Shown piece by piece: positions 1 through 7,780 of a stretch of 24,535 bases of DNA (position 1 is its first letter; the number at the start of each line of letters is the position of its first letter). The notes below the pieces were generated by a model. That model was not told the DNA's origin and ran no database searches. It saw only the letters and a list, made by a program, of their open reading frames with translations. The DNA is from DAOTTW01 sp034437615 (lineage in GTDB: Bacteria; Chloroflexota; Anaerolineae; Aggregatilineales; Phototrophicaceae). Position numbers and translations under genes: made by a program. Location of the stretch: contig DAOTTW010000258.1 of NCBI GenBank assembly GCA_034437615.1, forward strand, positions 1-24,535, in the 5' to 3' direction.

Positions 1-1143
1 ACCAATACAGCGACGGATACAGCCACACCGACGAACACGCCGACAGAAACCAATACCGCCACCAATACCGCCACCAATACCGCCATACCCACCGATACTG
101 CCACCAATACCGCCATACCCACCGATACCGCCACACCAACTGACGACCTGACAGCAACAGCCGAAATCGTGGAAGCACAAGCGACTGAAACCGCCGCCGT
201 GCGTGCAAATGCAGCAGCGAGTGTGGCCCGCGCAACGAGTCAGGCCAATCTTGAAAGCACACTGGATGCGATCCGGGCACGTAACACCGAGACACAGGCA
301 GCCGTCCAGATCACACTGACGCAGAATGCCGAGGCGACCCGCAATGCACAGGCCACAGCAGCCATCGAAGATGCCGACGCCACCAGCACACAAATTGCTG
401 ACGATGCCACAGCGACACAAGGCAGCATCAACAGCAGCGCAACCGCCAGCGCAGACGGCACGCTGAGCGCTGCTGAGACAGACGTGGCACAGACGCAAAC
501 TGTGTTTAATGCTGAGCAGACGCAAGGCGCAGCCACACAGGTCGTAGCCAACGCACAGGCCACCAGCGACAGCGCAGCCACACAGGATGCTCGTGAGCTT
601 GGGGCGACACGTACAGCAGTCGCAGAAGAACTGGAAGCGACCAACGATGCCCAGGTGACGCTGGATGCGCTGGCTGACGCCACACAGGACGCCGCTAATG
701 CAACAGGTACACAGGCTTTGCTGGATGGGCAATCAACCGCGACGCAGGTGGTGCTTGAACAGCTACAGACCGCCACACAAATCGAATTAGAAGCCGCTGA
801 AACCCTGACACAAGAGGTCTCTGATCTGCAAGAAACGCTGAGCGCAGAAGAGGCCGCCACCGAAATCGCAGACGAAACACAAATCGCAGCCTTGCAGCAA
901 ACACAGGCCGCAGAGACCGAGACCGCCGCACCAACCGACACCGAAACGCCAACGCAGGATGCCGACGCACAAGCCGCAGAGGACGAACCGACTGCCACGC
1001 TTGAAGTCGTGGACCAGGAAGGCGCAGACGATGAGGATACGGCCTCGTCCGGCTTTAGCGCGTTGCTGTTCATCGGCGCGGCTATCCTGCTGGTGATCGC
1101 CTTCATTGTGCTGCTGGTACAGTCACGCCGCCGCAATACGTAG
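1..1143 (+). CDS. Thr/Ala/Gln-rich surface stalk protein with C-terminal membrane anchor (5' partial)
   Basis: The frame is open from base 1 to the TAG at 1141-1143, so the start lies outside the window; the ATG at 169 is internal. The 380 visible codons form four zones. About residues 1-50 are Thr/Asn/Pro repeats. Residues ~57-305 are a proline-free Ala/Gln/Thr/Glu segment with many 'ATQ' and 'QAT' triplets, probably a helical or coiled-coil stalk. An acidic Thr/Pro/Glu spacer follows. The end is one hydrophobic helix (starting near LLFIGAAILL) and an Arg-rich tail, the layout of a protein anchored with its body outside the cell. From residue 57 on there is no Lys, Cys, Trp, Tyr or His. No catalytic domain is visible. 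TN/TP-rich repeats of this kind are common in Chloroflexota surface proteins. The role is inferred to be an envelope stalk or adhesin; the function is unknown. Confidence 0.75.
   Translation, partial: TNTATDTATPTNTPTETNTATNTATNTAIPTDTATNTAIPTDTATPTDDLTATAEIVEAQATETAAVRANAAASVARATSQANLESTLDAIRARNTETQAAVQITLTQNAEATRNAQATAAIEDADATSTQIADDATATQGSINSSATASADGTLSAAETDVAQTQTVFNAEQTQGAATQVVANAQATSDSAATQDARELGATRTAVAEELEATNDAQVTLDALADATQDAANATGTQALLDGQSTATQVVLEQLQTATQIELEAAETLTQEVSDLQETLSAEEAATEIADETQIAALQQTQAAETETAAPTDTETPTQDADAQAAEDEPTATLEVVDQEGADDEDTASSGFSALLFIGAAILLVIAFIVLLVQSRRRNT
49..132 (+). repeat. In-frame tandem repeat, 12-bp and 30-bp units
   Basis: The 12-mer ACCAATACCGCC (Thr-Asn-Thr-Ala) occurs at 49-60, 61-72 and 73-84 and again at 103-114. 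A 30-bp higher-order unit, 73-102, is repeated at 103-132 with one silent mismatch (ACT/ACC at 97-99). All units are multiples of three, so copy-number change keeps the reading frame of the stalk protein. Confidence 0.85.
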
Positions 1144-1190
1144 ATGCAGATGCAGCCATGTCATACTTTCGTTACGTGCCTGTGCTTGGC

Positions 1191-1196
1191 TATAAT
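1191..1196 (+). promoter_or_regulatory. Candidate -10 box (TATAAT) for the VanW-domain gene
   Basis: A perfect TATAAT preceded by GGC lies 55 nt before the GTG start at 1252. The -35 region is weak (TTCGTT at 1168-1173, 17-nt spacer). The same GCTATAAT core recurs before two other plus-strand genes in this window. Confidence 0.45.
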
Positions 1197-1251
1197 CCAC
1201 ACTCTGATGCTGTGACCCTGACGGTAGTGATAGCAAAGCAAAGGCCAAGCC

Positions 1252-3180
1252 GTGACGACGACATCCATGCCAACGAATAGCCAGCCCGCTAGCCCGGTTT
1301 ATGTGCAACCCGCGCCGAAACCGGGCCTCATCCTGCTCTACTGGTTGATACGCATACCGCTGCTGATCGTCAGTGGGTCGTTTTTGGTTGGCGTGCTGTT
1401 GCTGCTGGCGATTATGGCCTTGCAGATGGGCTTTGAGGATCGCATTTACCCCGGTGTTTACGCGGCTGGCATCGACCTGGGCGGCATGACGATCAGCGAA
1501 GCCACCGAGATGCTGCAAGACGAACTCGACTACGATCAAAATGCCGTGTTCACCTTCCGCGACGCTGACGCCTTCTGGCAGTTATCAGCAGCGGATTTAG
1601 GCGTTGCGCTGGATGTGGGCGCGACGGTAGGGCAGGCGTATGCGGTCGGCCACAGCGATGAACCATTCCGGCGCATCACGGGGCAGGCGTCGGCCTGGTT
1701 TGCTGGGCGCAGTGTGTCGCCTGTCATCAGCTACGATCAGAATGTAGCGCTGCAACGCCTGAACGCCATCGCCAGCGAAATCGAGCGTCAGCCCGTCAAT
1801 GCGTCGCTGCTTCTGGATGGCACGCAGGTCAGCACGACACCCGCACAGACCGGGCGCGTCGTGGATGTGGGCGCGACGTTGGCGCGGCTGGATGATGCGA
1901 TTATGCGCTTACGCACTGGTGCAGAAATTCCGCTGGTGATTCGTGAAGCCGAACCCGTGCTGACCGAAGCAGGTACGCAGACCGCCGCCCAACGCATCCA
2001 AACCGCGCTCTCTGGCCCGGTGCGGCTGGTGGCGACCGACGTAAACGGTGCGCAACTCGGCCCCTGGACGGCGACGGTAGATCAGATCGCCGCCTTGCTG
2101 ACGCTCAGCTTGCACACGCACGAGAACGGCAGCGCAGCCTACCAAGTAGACGTGGATGTGAGCGCCTTCGGCACATTCTTAGAGGCGCTGGCACCGGGCC
2201 TGGTCGTCTCACCCAAAGACGGGCGCTTTCACTTCAACCCTGGCACCGGGCAGCTTGAGGTCGTGCAGCCTTCCACCAGTGGCCGCGCCATCGACATCAA
2301 CGCGACACTGGGACGCCTGCAAGATGCCATTTTCACAGCAGATAACCGCATCGTGCCGATTGCGTTTAACTTCACGCTGCCGCGCTATCACAATCAGGTC
2401 ACAGCAGCAGAACTCGGCATCCGCGAGCTAGTGGCCGAATCCACGACCTATTTCACAGGCTCAGAGCCAAACCGCCGCCACAATATCGCAGTCGGCGCTG
2501 CCAAACTGGATGGCGTCATCATCCCACCGGGCGAAGAATTCTCGTTTAACTATTACCTGGGCGAAATTGACGCATCAACCGGCTTCCGTGAGGGCAAGGT
2601 GATCTTCGGTGGGCGCACGATTGCAGGCGTCGGCGGTGGCATCTGTCAGGTGAGCACGACGGTTTTCAGGGCTGCGTTTACGGGCGGCTTCGCCATCACA
2701 GAGCGCAATTCGCACGGCTACCGCGTAGCGTACTATGAACAGCGTGGCGCACCGCCGGGACTCGACGCGGCGATCTGGCAGCCAGAACGCGATTTTCGCT
2801 TCCAGAACAACACCCCGCATCACCTGCTGATCGAAACCGCGTACAGGCCCAACGACGACGCGCTGCAATTCCGCTTTTACAGTACGCAGCATTGGCGCAC
2901 AGAAATAGACGACGCGATTATACGCGACATCGTGCCTGCACCATCACCGAAATACGAAGGCAACCGCGATTTGACAAGTGGCCAGGTCTTGCAGGTGGAT
3001 TATGCCGCTGATGGTGCGGATGTGACGCTGTATCGCGATGTGTATAACATGCAGGGTGAGCTAGTGACCGAGGATTACGCCTATACGCATTATCTGCCCT
3101 GGCAGGCGATCTTTCAGGTGCCGGTGGGTGACCCGCGCATTGCACAGTCGCAGACCTTCCAGAATCGCACAGGCGAATGA
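1252..3180 (+). CDS. Membrane-anchored VanW domain protein
   Basis: 642 residues. A cytoplasmic Pro-rich N-terminus is followed by one transmembrane helix at about residues 26-58. An extracellular segment begins YPGVYAAGIDLGG, the motif that opens the peptidoglycan-binding-type (PG_binding_4-like) repeats found before VanW or YkuD domains. The VanW domain spans about 410-545 and contains GGGICQVST (461-469) and the NSHGYRV region. VanW-domain proteins are widespread envelope proteins of unsettled biochemistry; the name comes from vancomycin clusters, but nothing here suggests resistance. The GTG start at 1252 has only a weak purine tract upstream; the ATG at 1267 is an alternative that removes five residues. 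It probably has its own promoter at 1191. It converges with the Uma2-family gene, the two stops being 5 bp apart. Identification of the domain is secure; the cellular role is inferred. Confidence 0.9.
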   Translation: MTTTSMPTNSQPASPVYVQPAPKPGLILLYWLIRIPLLIVSGSFLVGVLLLLAIMALQMGFEDRIYPGVYAAGIDLGGMTISEATEMLQDELDYDQNAVFTFRDADAFWQLSAADLGVALDVGATVGQAYAVGHSDEPFRRITGQASAWFAGRSVSPVISYDQNVALQRLNAIASEIERQPVNASLLLDGTQVSTTPAQTGRVVDVGATLARLDDAIMRLRTGAEIPLVIREAEPVLTEAGTQTAAQRIQTALSGPVRLVATDVNGAQLGPWTATVDQIAALLTLSLHTHENGSAAYQVDVDVSAFGTFLEALAPGLVVSPKDGRFHFNPGTGQLEVVQPSTSGRAIDINATLGRLQDAIFTADNRIVPIAFNFTLPRYHNQVTAAELGIRELVAESTTYFTGSEPNRRHNIAVGAAKLDGVIIPPGEEFSFNYYLGEIDASTGFREGKVIFGGRTIAGVGGGICQVSTTVFRAAFTGGFAITERNSHGYRVAYYEQRGAPPGLDAAIWQPERDFRFQNNTPHHLLIETAYRPNDDALQFRFYSTQHWRTEIDDAIIRDIVPAPSPKYEGNRDLTSGQVLQVDYAADGADVTLYRDVYNMQGELVTEDYAYTHYLPWQAIFQVPVGDPRIAQSQTFQNRTGE

Positions 3181-3185
3181 GCAAG

Positions 3186-3740
3186 CTATACGTTGAAGAT
3201 CACCGTTACATCCACTTCTGTATCCAGTACCGATGATTTGAACGTCGTACCCGGTGCATATGCGCCTTGCCGCTGAAATTGAGCGTCTTTGAGCGCCCAT
3301 ACCTCTAGCGTCTCGTGTGCCGGGTCAACAATCCAGTATTCGCGCACACCATGCCGCTCGTAAGCGCGGTATTTTGCGCTGCGGTCATGCTTCGCTGTGC
3401 TCGGTGATAGCACCTCAACCACCAAATCAGGCGCACCTGTCAGGCGCTTTTCACCGATTTCGCATCGGCTATCCGGCGCGATATATAACACGTCCGGCTC
3501 GTAGATGTTGTACTCATCGAGATAGACTTCAATCGGTGATGTCGCAACGCGCCCGCCTTTCTGGTTGGCAAGCATCCTGAGTAAAAAAATGATTTCAACA
3601 ACGATGAATTGATGCTTGGGAATAGGGGGCATACCAATCACCACCTGACCGTCAATAAGTTGGATAAGGTCGTGTTGCTCGTATTCGGGTAATGCGTAGT
3701 ATTGCTCGGCGCTGATGCGTTCTTGGATTCGTTCGGCCAT
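3186..3740 (-). CDS. Uma2 family (DUF820) restriction-endonuclease-fold protein
   Basis: 184 residues from the ATG at 3740, chosen because GGGAGAG lies 9 nt upstream; the open frame extends to 3788 but those extra residues do not look like the family. Family marks visible are an early LIDGQVV segment, YEPDVLYIAPDS, APDLVVEVLSPST and YERHGVREYWIVDP. The Asp of EPD and the Glu of VEVLS fit the PD-(D/E)XK nuclease core. Uma2 proteins occur in many copies in cyanobacteria and Chloroflexota, usually as solitary genes; their substrate is not established. It is convergent with the VanW gene and divergent from uvrB, with a 131-bp gap that must hold both promoters. No transposon or methylase accompanies it, so a restriction or mobile-element role is not supported here. 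Confidence 0.88.
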   Translation of the reverse strand: MAERIQERISAEQYYALPEYEQHDLIQLIDGQVVIGMPPIPKHQFIVVEIIFLLRMLANQKGGRVATSPIEVYLDEYNIYEPDVLYIAPDSRCEIGEKRLTGAPDLVVEVLSPSTAKHDRSAKYRAYERHGVREYWIVDPAHETLEVWALKDAQFQRQGAYAPGTTFKSSVLDTEVDVTVIFNV

Positions 3741-3827
3741 AATCGCTATCTCTCCCGCTGGCTTTCGCTTTACATTATGCCACAACATAGCATCGGATTC
3801 ACTATACTGCCACTCACTGAATAGCGC

Positions 3828-3833
3828 TATAAT
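3828..3833 (+). promoter_or_regulatory. Candidate -10 box (TATAAT) for uvrB
   Basis: A perfect TATAAT within GCGCTATAATT lies 38 nt before the uvrB ATG. No convincing -35 is seen at 16-18 nt. A second weaker -10 candidate (TATACT) lies about 25 nt further upstream. I see no SOS-type palindrome that I can name. Confidence 0.45.
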
Positions 3834-3871
3834 TCTTCATCCACGAACGCACGTTCAGAAAGGCCAGCAGG

Positions 3872-5905
3872 ATGCCGGATTTGAAAGTCGTCTCGCCCTA
3901 CGACCCCACCGGGGACCAACCGAAGGCGATTGCACAACTTAGCGAGAACCTCGAAAAAGGCTTGCGCCATCAGACCTTGCTTGGTGCGACGGGCACGGGC
4001 AAAACCTACACGATGTCGAAGGTGATTGAGGCCACACAACGCCCGACACTGGTGCTGGCGCATAACAAGACGCTGGCGGCACAGCTTTACGCCGAATTCA
4101 AGCAGCTTTTCCCGACGAACGCCGTTGAGTATTTCGTCAGCTACTACGATTACTATCAGCCCGAAGCCTACGTACCGCGCTTTGATCTGTTCATCGAGAA
4201 GCAGACGCAGATCAATGAGCAGATTGAGCGCCTGCGCCTGGCCACATCTGCGGCGCTGTTTACGCGGCGTGATGTCGTCATTGTGGCGTCTGTGTCGTGC
4301 ATTTACGGCCTGGGTGACCCGCAAAGCTGGCAGAAAGCCTCGGTAGAACTCAGCGTCGGCATGGAGCGGCGGCGCGACGTGCTGCTGCGGGACCTGATTC
4401 GCATTCAGTACAAGCGCAACGATATGGAGTTGCGGCGCGGCACGTTCCGCGTGCGCGGTGATACGCTGGAAATCATCCCCGGTTATAGCGAGACCGCCTA
4501 TCGTATCGCCATGTTCGGTGACGAGATCGAGCGCATTGTGGAGTTTGACCCGTTTACAGGGGAGTTATTAGGCGAATACGATAGCGTGCGCGTCTTTCCG
4601 TCGCGTGAATACATCAGCGACGATGAGAACATCCGGCAAGCGGTGCACGACATCGAAAAAGAGCTTGAGGAGCGCGTCAAATTCTTCGAGAGCGAAGGCC
4701 GTTTGGTCGAAGCGCAACGCCTGAAGCAGCGCGTTACGTATGACATCGACATGATCCGCGAAGTGGGCTATACCTCCGGCATCGAGAACTACTCGCGCCA
4801 CATGGAGCAGCGTCCGGCTGGCAGCGCGCCCTTCACGCTGCTGGATTATATGCCTGCGGATTCCCTGATGATTCTTGACGAAAGTCATATGACCGTGCCG
4901 CAGTTGCGCGGCATGTACAACGGCGACCGTCAGCGCAAGCTCACGCTGATTGATTACGGTTTTCGCCTGCCAAGCGCCGCCGATAACCGCCCACTGACCT
5001 TCGATGAAATCGAAGACCGCATGAACCAGGTGATTTACACCAGCGCGACCCCCGGCCCCTATGAAAATAAGGTCAGCGAAGCGGTGGTCGAGCAGATCAT
5101 CCGGCCTACGGGCATCGTGGACCCGATGGTTGAGGTGCGCCCCATCGAAGGACAGATTGAGGATTTGCTGCAAGAGGTGGCGCAGCGTGTGAAGGTCGGG
5201 CAGCGCACACTCATCACGACGCTGACGCAGCGCATGGCCGAAGAAATGGCGGGTTACCTCAACGAGATGGGCATCAAGGGGCAATATCTACATGCCGAGA
5301 TCAACACATTAGAGCGCGTTGAAATCCTGCGTGATTTGCGTATGGGCGTTTATGATGTGCTGGTCGGCATCAACCTGCTGCGTGAAGGCTTGGATTTGCC
5401 GGAAGTGTCGCTTGTAGCCATCATGGATGCGGATAAAGAGGGCTTCTTGCGCAGCGATTCGTCACTGATACAGACCATAGGCCGCGCAGCCCGCCACATT
5501 GAAGGCCATGTCATCATGTACGCGAATAAAATCACGAATTCGATGCAGCGTGCGCTTGACGAAACCGAACGCCGCCGCGAAATTCAGATCGAGCACAATC
5601 AGAAGCACGGCATCGAGCCACAAGCCATCGTCAAGGAAATCCGCGACCTGACCGACCGTGTGAAGGCGATGGTGGCAGATGAAGAAGCCTTGCCGGATGT
5701 GCCCGCCGACGCCAGGCAGATTGACCCGGCAGATTTGCCGCCGGACCGCCTGCACAAGATGATTAAAGAGCTAGAGAAAGCGATGCAGAGCGCTGCACAA
5801 GCGCTGGAATTCGAGAAAGCGGCGGCCCTGCGCGACCAACTGTTTGATCTGCGTGGTTTGCTAGCGGAAAAGAAAGGCGACAAGGGCGAGTTGGTGGTGG
5901 AGTAG
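3872..5905 (+). CDS. uvrB: UvrB, excinuclease ABC subunit B
   Basis: 677 residues, the usual UvrB length. UvrB is the damage-verifying helicase-like subunit of nucleotide excision repair; it is loaded by UvrA, holds damaged DNA with a beta-hairpin and recruits UvrC. Visible in order: Walker A GATGTGKT (38-45); the hairpin motif YYDYYQPEAYVP (91-102); RRDVVIVASVSCIYGLGDP; TFRVRGDTLEIIP; the DESH box (336-339); GMYNGDRQRK; SATPGPYE; the helicase motif SSLIQTIGRAARH; and a C-terminal UVR domain (about 624-660) that contacts UvrC. The residues after the hairpin read PRFDLFIEK, whereas the family usually has a PS/D-T version (PSSDTFIEK in E. coli). Start: ATG at 3872, with GCAGG close upstream. 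uvrA and uvrC are not in the window. Confidence 0.98.
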   Translation: MPDLKVVSPYDPTGDQPKAIAQLSENLEKGLRHQTLLGATGTGKTYTMSKVIEATQRPTLVLAHNKTLAAQLYAEFKQLFPTNAVEYFVSYYDYYQPEAYVPRFDLFIEKQTQINEQIERLRLATSAALFTRRDVVIVASVSCIYGLGDPQSWQKASVELSVGMERRRDVLLRDLIRIQYKRNDMELRRGTFRVRGDTLEIIPGYSETAYRIAMFGDEIERIVEFDPFTGELLGEYDSVRVFPSREYISDDENIRQAVHDIEKELEERVKFFESEGRLVEAQRLKQRVTYDIDMIREVGYTSGIENYSRHMEQRPAGSAPFTLLDYMPADSLMILDESHMTVPQLRGMYNGDRQRKLTLIDYGFRLPSAADNRPLTFDEIEDRMNQVIYTSATPGPYENKVSEAVVEQIIRPTGIVDPMVEVRPIEGQIEDLLQEVAQRVKVGQRTLITTLTQRMAEEMAGYLNEMGIKGQYLHAEINTLERVEILRDLRMGVYDVLVGINLLREGLDLPEVSLVAIMDADKEGFLRSDSSLIQTIGRAARHIEGHVIMYANKITNSMQRALDETERRREIQIEHNQKHGIEPQAIVKEIRDLTDRVKAMVADEEALPDVPADARQIDPADLPPDRLHKMIKELEKAMQSAAQALEFEKAAALRDQLFDLRGLLAEKKGDKGELVVE

Positions 5906-5985
5906 CACTAGCTGTAGAGTGCATTGGTGTGCTTGTCGTGGGGCAGTCGGTGCCAAGTGGTGCTTTCATGCTGTGCTAAAGTCGC

Positions 5986-5991
5986 TATAAT
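5986..5991 (+). promoter_or_regulatory. Candidate promoter for the C39/TPR gene
   Basis: CTTTCA (5963-5968), a 17-nt spacer and TATAAT (5986-5991) lie in the 147-bp gap after uvrB. The -10 is perfect and sits in the same GCTATAAT context as those before the VanW gene and uvrB; the -35 is a poor match. Confidence 0.5.
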
Positions 5992-6052
5992 GCCTATAAA
6001 CAGTAAATACAGATGCAAGCAAGCTATGCTGAACCCAGAGGCAAACAGACCC

Positions 6053-7117
6053 ATGCACAAGCTCTATACACTCACACGAATTGCTTTGCTGCTCCTATTG
6101 GCCCCGGCAACGCTCGCCCAGGACGATACGCTCTTATCGCCAGCCGATTTGCTGCCGACCTCATCATACTTGAACGGCGTTCGCTATGAAGCACAAATGT
6201 GGAACAACTGCGGACCTGCTACACTGACCAACGCGCTGTCGTTTTTCGGTTATCAGGAGGGGCAGACCCGCGCAGCCAATTGGCTCAAGCCTAACGGCGA
6301 GGATAAAAACGTCAGCCCAGATCAGATGGTGTCGTTCGTCAACGATCAGGTGCCAGAGATGAACGTGCGTGCCATGACGCGCTACGGTGGCACAGTAGAC
6401 ACACTCAAGCGCCTGATTGCCAATGACTTCCCCGTGATCGTGGAAAAGGGCTACAACCCCGAACCGGATCGCCTGGGTTGGATGGGGCACTACCTGCTCG
6501 TAACAGGCTACGATGATAACGTGGGCACCTTCACCACCCATGATAGCTACATCGGCCCAGATGTCACGTATACGTACCAATACCTGAACGAGATGTGGCA
6601 GCACTTCAATTACACCTACATCGTGCTATATCCAGCCAGCCGTATTGAGCGCCTGAACAAAATCCTCGGTGATGACGCCGAAGCCTTTCAGAACAAGGTC
6701 AACGCGACGCAACGCGCCCGCAGCGAACATGAGGCCAATCCACAGGACGCATTCGCACTGTTCAATTACGGCACGAGTTTGGTGCTGCTGGGCCAATATG
6801 AGTTGGCAGCACAAGCCTACGATAATGCGCGTAATATTGGCCTGCCCTGGCGCATGTTGTGGTATCAATTTGGCCCATTTGAAGCCTATTACAACGTCGG
6901 GCGCTACAACGATATGATCGAACTCGCACGCGCTAACCTGAACGATGGCGGCGGCCAATACGTCGAAGAGACGTTCTACTATGGTGGGCTGGCACGTGAA
7001 GCCCTGGGTGAATACGACCGCGCCCTGACAAATTACAACACAGCCATTCAGTTCAACCCGAACTTCACGCCAGCAATCAACGCACGCGATGCACTACAAA
7101 GCCGTTTAAATTCATAA
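6053..7117 (+). CDS. Secreted C39-family papain-like cysteine peptidase with TPR-like C-terminus
   Basis: 354 residues from the ATG at 6053, chosen because it begins a clear signal peptide (MHKLYTLTRIALLLLLAPA, cleavage near LAQ-DD) and AGAGG lies 11 nt upstream; the ATG at 6026 is an alternative. Residues ~40-200 form a C39 domain: Cys53 in NNCGPATLTN, His146 in MGHYLLVTGYD and Asp164 in HDSY match the Cys-His-Asp triad. C39 enzymes usually cut double-glycine leaders inside ABC transporters; free secreted relatives like this one have unknown substrates. The C-terminal ~130 residues carry tetratricopeptide-like helices (NYGTSLVLLGQYELAAQAYD, GEYDRALTNYNTAIQFNP), a protein-binding scaffold. 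No ABC transporter or leader peptide gene lies nearby. The fold call is firm; the activity is inferred from the intact triad. Confidence 0.88.
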   Translation: MHKLYTLTRIALLLLLAPATLAQDDTLLSPADLLPTSSYLNGVRYEAQMWNNCGPATLTNALSFFGYQEGQTRAANWLKPNGEDKNVSPDQMVSFVNDQVPEMNVRAMTRYGGTVDTLKRLIANDFPVIVEKGYNPEPDRLGWMGHYLLVTGYDDNVGTFTTHDSYIGPDVTYTYQYLNEMWQHFNYTYIVLYPASRIERLNKILGDDAEAFQNKVNATQRARSEHEANPQDAFALFNYGTSLVLLGQYELAAQAYDNARNIGLPWRMLWYQFGPFEAYYNVGRYNDMIELARANLNDGGGQYVEETFYYGGLAREALGEYDRALTNYNTAIQFNPNFTPAINARDALQSRLNS

Positions 7118-7127
7118 GCGCGTGCTT

Positions 7128-7159
7128 TTCATTTGAGCCTGTCCTTCATTTGAGCCTGT
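7128..7159 (+). repeat. 15-bp direct repeat
   Basis: TTCATTTGAGCCTGT occurs at 7128-7142 and, after a CC spacer, again at 7145-7159. It lies 11 bp after the C39/TPR stop codon. It may be a replication-slippage duplication. Confidence 0.85.
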
Positions 7160-7181
7160 GGCACCGGGCGACCACGCTGAA

Positions 7182-7229
7182 CCGCCCCTACAACGGTCTG
7201 CGTAGGACCACGCTGTTGTGTGGTTCTAC
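7182..7229. repeat. Palindromic intergenic element related to TGTAGGGRCG repeats
   Basis: CCGCCCCTACA (7182-7192) is the complement of a TGTAGGGGCGG core. It is followed by a 10-bp stem, GTAGGACCAC (7202-7211) with GTGGTTCTAC (7220-7229), one G-T pair and an 8-nt loop. GACCACGCTG also appears twice, before and inside the hairpin. The core resembles the elements at 18433 and 20076, so this looks like a more diverged copy. With the direct repeat before it, it fills most of the 7118-7283 spacer, in which I see no gene. Confidence 0.55.
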
Positions 7230-7283
7230 CTACCAGGGCGATAGTATCCCCAATTCAAAATGCATCCAGCACCAAAATACCCC

Positions 7284-7312
7284 TTGCCAAGTCGCCCAAA
7301 TCCGCCTATACT
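7284..7312 (+). promoter_or_regulatory. Sigma-70-type promoter of tRNA-Gly
   Basis: TTGCCA (7284-7289), exactly 17 nt, then TATACT (7307-7312). Predicted start of transcription is near 7319, about 15 nt before the mature tRNA 5' end. This is the best -35/-10 pair in the window. Confidence 0.75.
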
Positions 7313-7334
7313 GACTCTTGAAGCAACGCGATGT

Positions 7335-7406
<72 letters not shown>

Positions 7407-7415
7407 AATAAAGAG

Positions 7416-7447
7416 AAGGCCGTGCGATCAGCCGGCCTTTTTTGTTT
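7416..7447 (+). terminator. Rho-independent terminator after tRNA-Gly
   Basis: AAGGCCG (7416-7422) pairs with CGGCCTT (7433-7439) over a 10-nt loop and runs into a T tract (TTTTTTGTTT). It begins 10 nt after the tRNA. The minus-strand gene ends at 7454, so the hairpin may also stop leftward transcription, though the T run on that side is broken. Confidence 0.85.
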
Positions 7448-7453
7448 CCTCGG

Positions 7454-7762
7454 CTAATTATCGTACGGGTTCTGGCCGCCTTGTGTGCCTTTGCGGATGT
7501 CTTGCTGCCAGGGCTTCTTGGCTTGGCCGCTGTAGCCCATCTCGCGCATACGCTCTGTTTCCAGCGCCTCAAGTTGCGCTGATAGCGCCTCTAAATCGGC
7601 TGTTGGGATGCGGTGGTCAACGCCGCCAGCGTCCCGATAGGTGTAGCCGACACCACCGCACCAGTCACAATCTATAACGCCACCGCTGGCGTCTTGCTCT
7701 CCTGCGAAGTCATCCTGGAACCAACCGATGCCATCGCAGGAGATACAGCGCACGATTTGCAT
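7454..7762 (-). CDS. Small protein with two DnaJ-type CxxCxGxG zinc knuckles
   Basis: 102 residues. Near the N-terminus are two CxxCxGxG motifs, CISCDGIG and CDWCGGVG, the repeat that binds zinc in the DnaJ cysteine-rich domain; two such knuckles make one zinc site. The rest is a short Glu/Leu-rich helix and a basic, Gln/Gly-rich tail ending in NPYDN. No J domain is present, so it is not a DnaJ. Start: ATG at 7762 with AGGTG about 8 nt upstream. It follows the dehydrogenase gene by 18 bp on the same strand and is probably cotranscribed. Zinc binding is inferred from the motif; the role is unknown. Confidence 0.8.
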   Translation of the reverse strand: MQIVRCISCDGIGWFQDDFAGEQDASGGVIDCDWCGGVGYTYRDAGGVDHRIPTADLEALSAQLEALETERMREMGYSGQAKKPWQQDIRKGTQGGQNPYDN

Positions 7763-7780
7763 TGCTAAACACCTACTTGC

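Noticed and set aside
240..1136. Long minus-strand open frame, 298 codons, rich in Cys/Ser/Ala/Val
   Set aside because: It is the antisense shadow of the Ala/Gln/Thr-rich stalk gene; the low-complexity composition keeps other frames open. The plus frame has a membrane anchor and continues from upstream.
1252..3180. VanW-domain gene as a vancomycin-resistance determinant
   Set aside because: No vanHAX, vanRS or vanY genes are present; VanW domains are common in ordinary envelope proteins.
3186..3740. Uma2-family gene as part of a restriction or transposon system
   Set aside because: There is no methylase, transposase or inverted repeat around it; solitary Uma2 genes are usual in this type of bacterium.
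4568..5284. Minus-strand open frame of 238 codons inside uvrB
   Set aside because: It lies entirely opposite strongly conserved UvrB motifs and has no family-like sequence or ribosome site.
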